Shown here piece by piece: positions 60,941 through 64,000 of a stretch of DNA of 64,000 nucleotides. The notes below the pieces were generated by a model, which saw only the letters and a program-made list of their open reading frames with translations, was not told the origin of the DNA and did no database searches. Position 1 is the first letter of the stretch. The number at the start of each line of letters is the position of its first letter. The DNA is taken from contig NZ_JAPDHW010000009.1 of assembly GCF_025971945.1 (NCBI RefSeq), positions 81,337 to 145,336 on the forward strand, given 5' to 3'. The DNA is from Chryseobacterium kimseyorum. GTDB lineage: Bacteria > Bacteroidota > Bacteroidia > Flavobacteriales > Weeksellaceae. The translations under genes were made by a program, and so were the position numbers.

Positions 60941-61437
60941 TTATTCATCAATATCTTTTCAATAGAATCTACAATTTCTTTTTCTACGCTTTCTTCATCT
61001 AGAGTTTCAAGCGTGTACGTCTGTTCTTTGAGGGCAGCGGTTCCGGTACCGTTCTGAAAAATTGTATCCTGATGAACTCCAATTTTTTTGTAATATTTAT
61101 CGGCGGTAAACATGATGTGCGGAAACTTATTATTGGTATAAAAATTAGAATCCACATTTCTTGCAATCTGAAGTTTAATGTTTGTTTGGGCGTTAATCCC
61201 TGTTCCATTTTTACTTTCTTCGTTCAGAGAAATTTTACAGCCGTAGCCATTTTGTCTCAGCATTCTTCTGAACTCCTGCATTTTGGGATCGATGAGGTTT
61301 TTACATAAAGTTTTAAAACCTTCAATAAATAAATCTTCTTCGCTTTTCTGCTTTTCCTGACTTTCCTTCAGCTTTTGTTCTTCCGTTTTTAAATTTGAAA
61401 ACAGAGAATTCAATTTATTTAAATTTTCTTCTTTCAT
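60937..61437 (-). CDS. Conserved-looking hypothetical protein with coiled-coil N-terminus
   Basis: A 166-residue cytoplasmic protein. Residues of about 1-40 form a charged coiled coil (LKTEEQKLKESQEKQKSEED). A mixed alpha/beta C-terminal part follows (FRRMLRQNGYGCKISLNEE, NIKLQIARNVDSNFYTNN, HIMFTADKYYKKIGVHQD). No known domain was recognised. It is convergent with the aldehyde dehydrogenase gene and alone. Confidence 0.6.
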   Translation of the reverse strand: MKEENLNKLNSLFSNLKTEEQKLKESQEKQKSEEDLFIEGFKTLCKNLIDPKMQEFRRMLRQNGYGCKISLNEESKNGTGINAQTNIKLQIARNVDSNFYTNNKFPHIMFTADKYYKKIGVHQDTIFQNGTGTAALKEQTYTLETLDEESVEKEIVDSIEKILMNK

Positions 61438-61631
61438 TTGATTTGTATTTTTAAATGGATTGAATGTAACAGCAAACCATTGATGTTGTGACTATTCTTT
61501 AATTATTTTCCAAATATAAATAAAATAGTGAAAAGAGAAGCGGCGTCCATTCAACATAAAACTAAAACCTTGTGACTTTTGTAGAGTTATTTGGCTTTAA
61601 TACTTTTATAAATTAGGTATCATTAAAACAG

Positions 61632-61656
61632 AAAAAGGCTGCCCAAAGGACAGCCC
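61632..61656 (-). terminator. Terminator of the alpha/beta hydrolase gene
   Basis: On the minus strand GGCTG-(9 nt)-CAGCC is followed by a T-run. It lies 22 bases past the hydrolase stop. Confidence 0.75.
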
Positions 61657-61677
61657 AAGCTATATAGAAAGAGAAGT

Positions 61678-62508
61678 TTATTTAATGGTTAAAAAATTAA
61701 CCAAAATATTATTTAATTTATCTGCGTGGGTCACGTTCAGTCCGTGAGGAGCTCCTTCAATTACAATGAAATCATTGTCGGGAATTCCCTGTGCTGCCTG
61801 TTTTCCTGCAGTTGCGATAGGGACCACTTTGTCATCGTCACCATGTACAATTAATGTTTTGACAGTCACATTCTGTAATTCTGGACGGAAGTCTGTATTT
61901 GCCCAGCTTTCAGCACATTTGATAGTAGCGGTCGGGGAGGCGCATGATGCGATGCTCCAGTCATAGTTCAACTGAGCCTGACTAACAGTTTGTGACAGTA
62001 ATCCATAATTGTAAAAGTTTTTGTGGAAAGTTTCAAGGAAAGTGACTCTATCTTTTTTCAGATTGTCCATGATTTCACTTAAATCTGCTTCGGGAACACC
62101 GTCTGGGTTATCTTCTTTCTGCTTTACGATTGGGATAATTGAAGAAATTAATGCGATTTTATCCACATTCTCAGTTCCATAATTGGTTAAATAACGTACT
62201 ACTTCGCCACCACCCATTGAGAATCCGAAAAGGATAACGTTTTTTAGCTCTAATTGAGTGATGAGCTCGTGAAGATCGGCAGTAAGTCCATTATAGTCAT
62301 ATCCGTCAAGAGTAGGTGCTGATTTTCCGAAACCTCTTCTGTCATAGGTGATCACACGGTAACCCAACTGCAAAAGAACAGGAACCTGAAGTTCCCATGA
62401 TTTTCCGCTTAATGGCCACCCGTGAATTAAAATAATTGGCTGTCCTGTACCGAAATCTTCGTAATACAATTCAAAATTTTTGTTGTCTTGTTTTTTAATG
62501 TAAGGCAT
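61678..62508 (-). CDS. Alpha/beta hydrolase (non-haem haloperoxidase-like)
   Basis: A 276-residue hydrolase starting at ATG 62508; the upstream TTG at 62559 adds a leader that is not conserved-looking. Oxyanion region HGWPLSGKSWE (residues of about 28-38), then TYDRRGFGKS, nucleophile Ser in GFSMGG (about 98), acid in HGDDDKVVP (about 226) and histidine in GAPHGLN (about 256). The family includes cofactor-free chloroperoxidases and esterases. No signal peptide. The substrate is not clear. Confidence 0.85.
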   Translation of the reverse strand: MPYIKKQDNKNFELYYEDFGTGQPIILIHGWPLSGKSWELQVPVLLQLGYRVITYDRRGFGKSAPTLDGYDYNGLTADLHELITQLELKNVILFGFSMGGGEVVRYLTNYGTENVDKIALISSIIPIVKQKEDNPDGVPEADLSEIMDNLKKDRVTFLETFHKNFYNYGLLSQTVSQAQLNYDWSIASCASPTATIKCAESWANTDFRPELQNVTVKTLIVHGDDDKVVPIATAGKQAAQGIPDNDFIVIEGAPHGLNVTHADKLNNILVNFLTIK

Positions 62509-62794
62509 ATTGATATTTTTTGTGATGTGATTTTGTAAACACAAATTTTGCGCCACCACCAGTGTGAAATAAGTCTGTGGTGAATCTTTTTGCCGATTTA
62601 ATAATTTTTTAACATAAATTGATAAAAAACCTGAATTGAGATAAAAGTTATGTAGATTCCTTCAAGCTAATAAGCTATTTAATATAAGCTTTGAAGTGGC
62701 TATCTGATAAACTTATTTTTATCTTCCTATAAAAATTTTTAAAAAACTGTAACATATTTTTTGAAATACTACTAACTCCATAGAGTTGAAAGCC

Positions 62795-63289
62795 ATGACC
62801 TCAGTACAACAGGAATTTTTACATAAGATCGAAAAACATAAAGGAATCATTTTTAAGATTTCTAAGATGTATATGGATCATAACGACGACCGCGAGGATC
62901 TTTTTCAGGAGATCACGTATCAGGTTTGGAAAGCGTATTCCGGTTTCAGAGGGGAAAGTGAATTTTCTACGTGGTTATACAGAATCGCATTAAATACGGC
63001 AATTGTCTTTTTAAAATCTGAAAAGAAAAGAAGCTTCATTAACAATGAAGATTTCACAGGGTATAAAATCATAGAAGATGATTATGATGTCGAAAAAGAA
63101 GAAAAGCTCTCTGCTATGTACAAGGCTATTAATCAGTTAAATCCCATCGATAAAGCATTCATTTTCTATTATCTGGAAGATTTTTCAGGAAAGGAGATTG
63201 CAGATCAAATGGGAATTTCTGAAGGTAATGTACGTGTGAAAATGAACCGCGCCAAAAGCAAACTGAAAGATATTCTCAATAAAAGATAA
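62795..63289 (+). CDS. ECF-family RNA polymerase sigma factor
   Basis: A 164-residue sigma-70 family extracytoplasmic-function factor starting at ATG 62795 (TTG 62786 is nine bases upstream). Region 2 (about 20-85) has the DLFQEITYQVWKAY and EFSTWLYRIALN motifs, and region 4 (about 110-160) has IDKAFIFYYLEDFSGKEIA and the ISEGNVRVKMNRAKSKL helix-turn-helix. The downstream membrane protein 75 bases later is the probable regulatory partner. Confidence 0.92.
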   Translation: MTSVQQEFLHKIEKHKGIIFKISKMYMDHNDDREDLFQEITYQVWKAYSGFRGESEFSTWLYRIALNTAIVFLKSEKKRSFINNEDFTGYKIIEDDYDVEKEEKLSAMYKAINQLNPIDKAFIFYYLEDFSGKEIADQMGISEGNVRVKMNRAKSKLKDILNKR

Positions 63290-63363
63290 GCTTAAAGTTA
63301 GGAAGGTTGAAGAACAAAAATACCCAATTCAATTTCCAGCCAATAATTTATAAAACCAAGATT

Positions 63364-63963
63364 ATGAATATAGACGACCTTAAAAATACGTGGAATGACG
63401 ATGTTTCTGAAGAAACACCCGAAATCAGCATCGAACATACCAATAAAATCAATCTACCATTAGAGAAAATCAGAAAAAATATGCGCATGGAATTCTGGTC
63501 TACGGTAGGTATTTTACTCTTCGGCTTTGCCGTTGTATGGATTCCAGTTCCGGAAGCTCCGTTTAAATTTAAATTTTATCTTACTGTACTGCTGTTTTCA
63601 ATGGTAATTATCATATCGTTTTTTTTCAGCAAGTTTTTTAAACTTTACAAAGAGATCAGCAGTCCGACAATGAAAACCTATGATTCTCTTAAAGACCTAT
63701 CGCATCAGTTTGACCTTAATAAACAATATTATCTCTCATTTATGCTTTCATTTGTTCCATTTTTGGTGTGTGAACTGATTATTGTTATTGAATTTCTTCC
63801 TCATCGCACACCGTTAAGTGACCTACAGGTGGCAACAACAGTTATTTCTATGCTTGCAGTGGGTCTGTTTGGACTTTTCCTACTCGGAAAATACTGGTAC
63901 AGGATGTTTTACGGAAAGTATGTGAAACAGATTGATAATCTTTTAACTGAGCTGAAAAAATAG
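63364..63963 (+). CDS. Membrane protein downstream of ECF sigma factor, possible regulator
   Basis: A 199-residue protein starting at ATG 63364 (TTG 63307 would add 19 non-conserved residues). The cytoplasmic N-terminus (MNIDDLKNTWNDDVSEETPE) is followed by four predicted transmembrane helices (about 47-65, 75-92, 123-142 and 158-177). Its position after an ECF sigma factor suggests an anti-sigma-like role, although no ASD or zinc motif is seen. Truncated hairpin bases begin at the window's right end. Confidence 0.6.
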   Translation: MNIDDLKNTWNDDVSEETPEISIEHTNKINLPLEKIRKNMRMEFWSTVGILLFGFAVVWIPVPEAPFKFKFYLTVLLFSMVIIISFFFSKFFKLYKEISSPTMKTYDSLKDLSHQFDLNKQYYLSFMLSFVPFLVCELIIVIEFLPHRTPLSDLQVATTVISMLAVGLFGLFLLGKYWYRMFYGKYVKQIDNLLTELKK

Positions 63964-64000
63964 GAAGTAAGTTTGAAGTACAGTTTCGGCGGGCCAAAGG

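Overview
The window is from a member of the Bacteroidota, most likely a Chryseobacterium-like Flavobacteriia (Weeksellaceae). Supporting evidence: low G+C; a SusC/SusD outer-membrane glycan-uptake pair; a type IX secretion (T9SS) surface protein with a gliding-type C-terminal domain; many lipoproteins; a class A2 beta-lactamase of the type carried by Chryseobacterium; Bacteroidota promoters of the form TTG-N(17-23)-TAnnTTTG; and many small palindromic intergenic repeats. No rRNA, tRNA, CRISPR array or transposase gene was seen. Species level is an inference.

Layout. 1-5.4 kb: the tail of a VOC-like protein whose frame runs into the first of two tandem glutaminyl-cyclotransferase lipoproteins, then a deoxynucleoside kinase, an ArsC/Spx-like protein, DUF493 and DUF4197 proteins. 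5.7-18.2 kb: a polysaccharide utilisation locus with SusC, SusD, a LamG-type surface lipoprotein, two GH144-family (PF10091) enzymes, a secreted esterase, an unknown protein and a GH3 beta-glucosidase. The set fits breakdown of beta-1,2-glucan: surface binding, SusC/D import, endo-cleavage by GH144 and final hydrolysis by GH3. 18.6-34.4 kb: mostly housekeeping genes (purB, purL, dnaN, pheT, diacylglycerol kinase), a small barstar/SGNH/GGCT operon, a Tat-exported M19 dipeptidase and a LytS/LytTR two-component pair. 34.5-45.2 kb: META lipoprotein, membrane glycosyltransferase-like protein, hydroxybutyryl-CoA dehydrogenase, beta-lactamase, GH5 glucanase, Gfo/Idh oxidoreductase, pcm, DUF1801, 2-hydroxyacid dehydrogenase and small acidic proteins. 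45.4-49.6 kb: a 1400-residue T9SS surface protein with nine repeats.

49.6-59.2 kb is the accessory and scarred part. It holds a DUF559 nuclease gene flanked by inverted REP-like palindromes, hutU carrying an in-frame palindromic repeat, three further palindromic repeats, an orphan nuclease-like protein with a glutamine-amidotransferase-like N-terminus (possible defence gene), a DUF6261 gene broken by one stop codon, a nine-unit tandem array of about 130-bp palindromic units, a YeeZ-like gene whose 3' end is duplicated as a diverged fragment, a standalone TonB-plug-like protein, and a decayed HTH gene. 59.2-64 kb: a GapN-type aldehyde dehydrogenase, an unknown protein, an alpha/beta hydrolase and an ECF sigma factor with a downstream membrane protein that may be its regulator.

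The best candidate for an undescribed system is the DUF559 nuclease with its palindromic repeats (49663-50327). Its organisation resembles REPIN/RAYT pairs but with a nuclease in place of the transposase. The 130-bp array, the orphan nuclease at 53.2-54.6 kb and the structured DUF6261 leader come next. All are inferences from sequence pattern alone.
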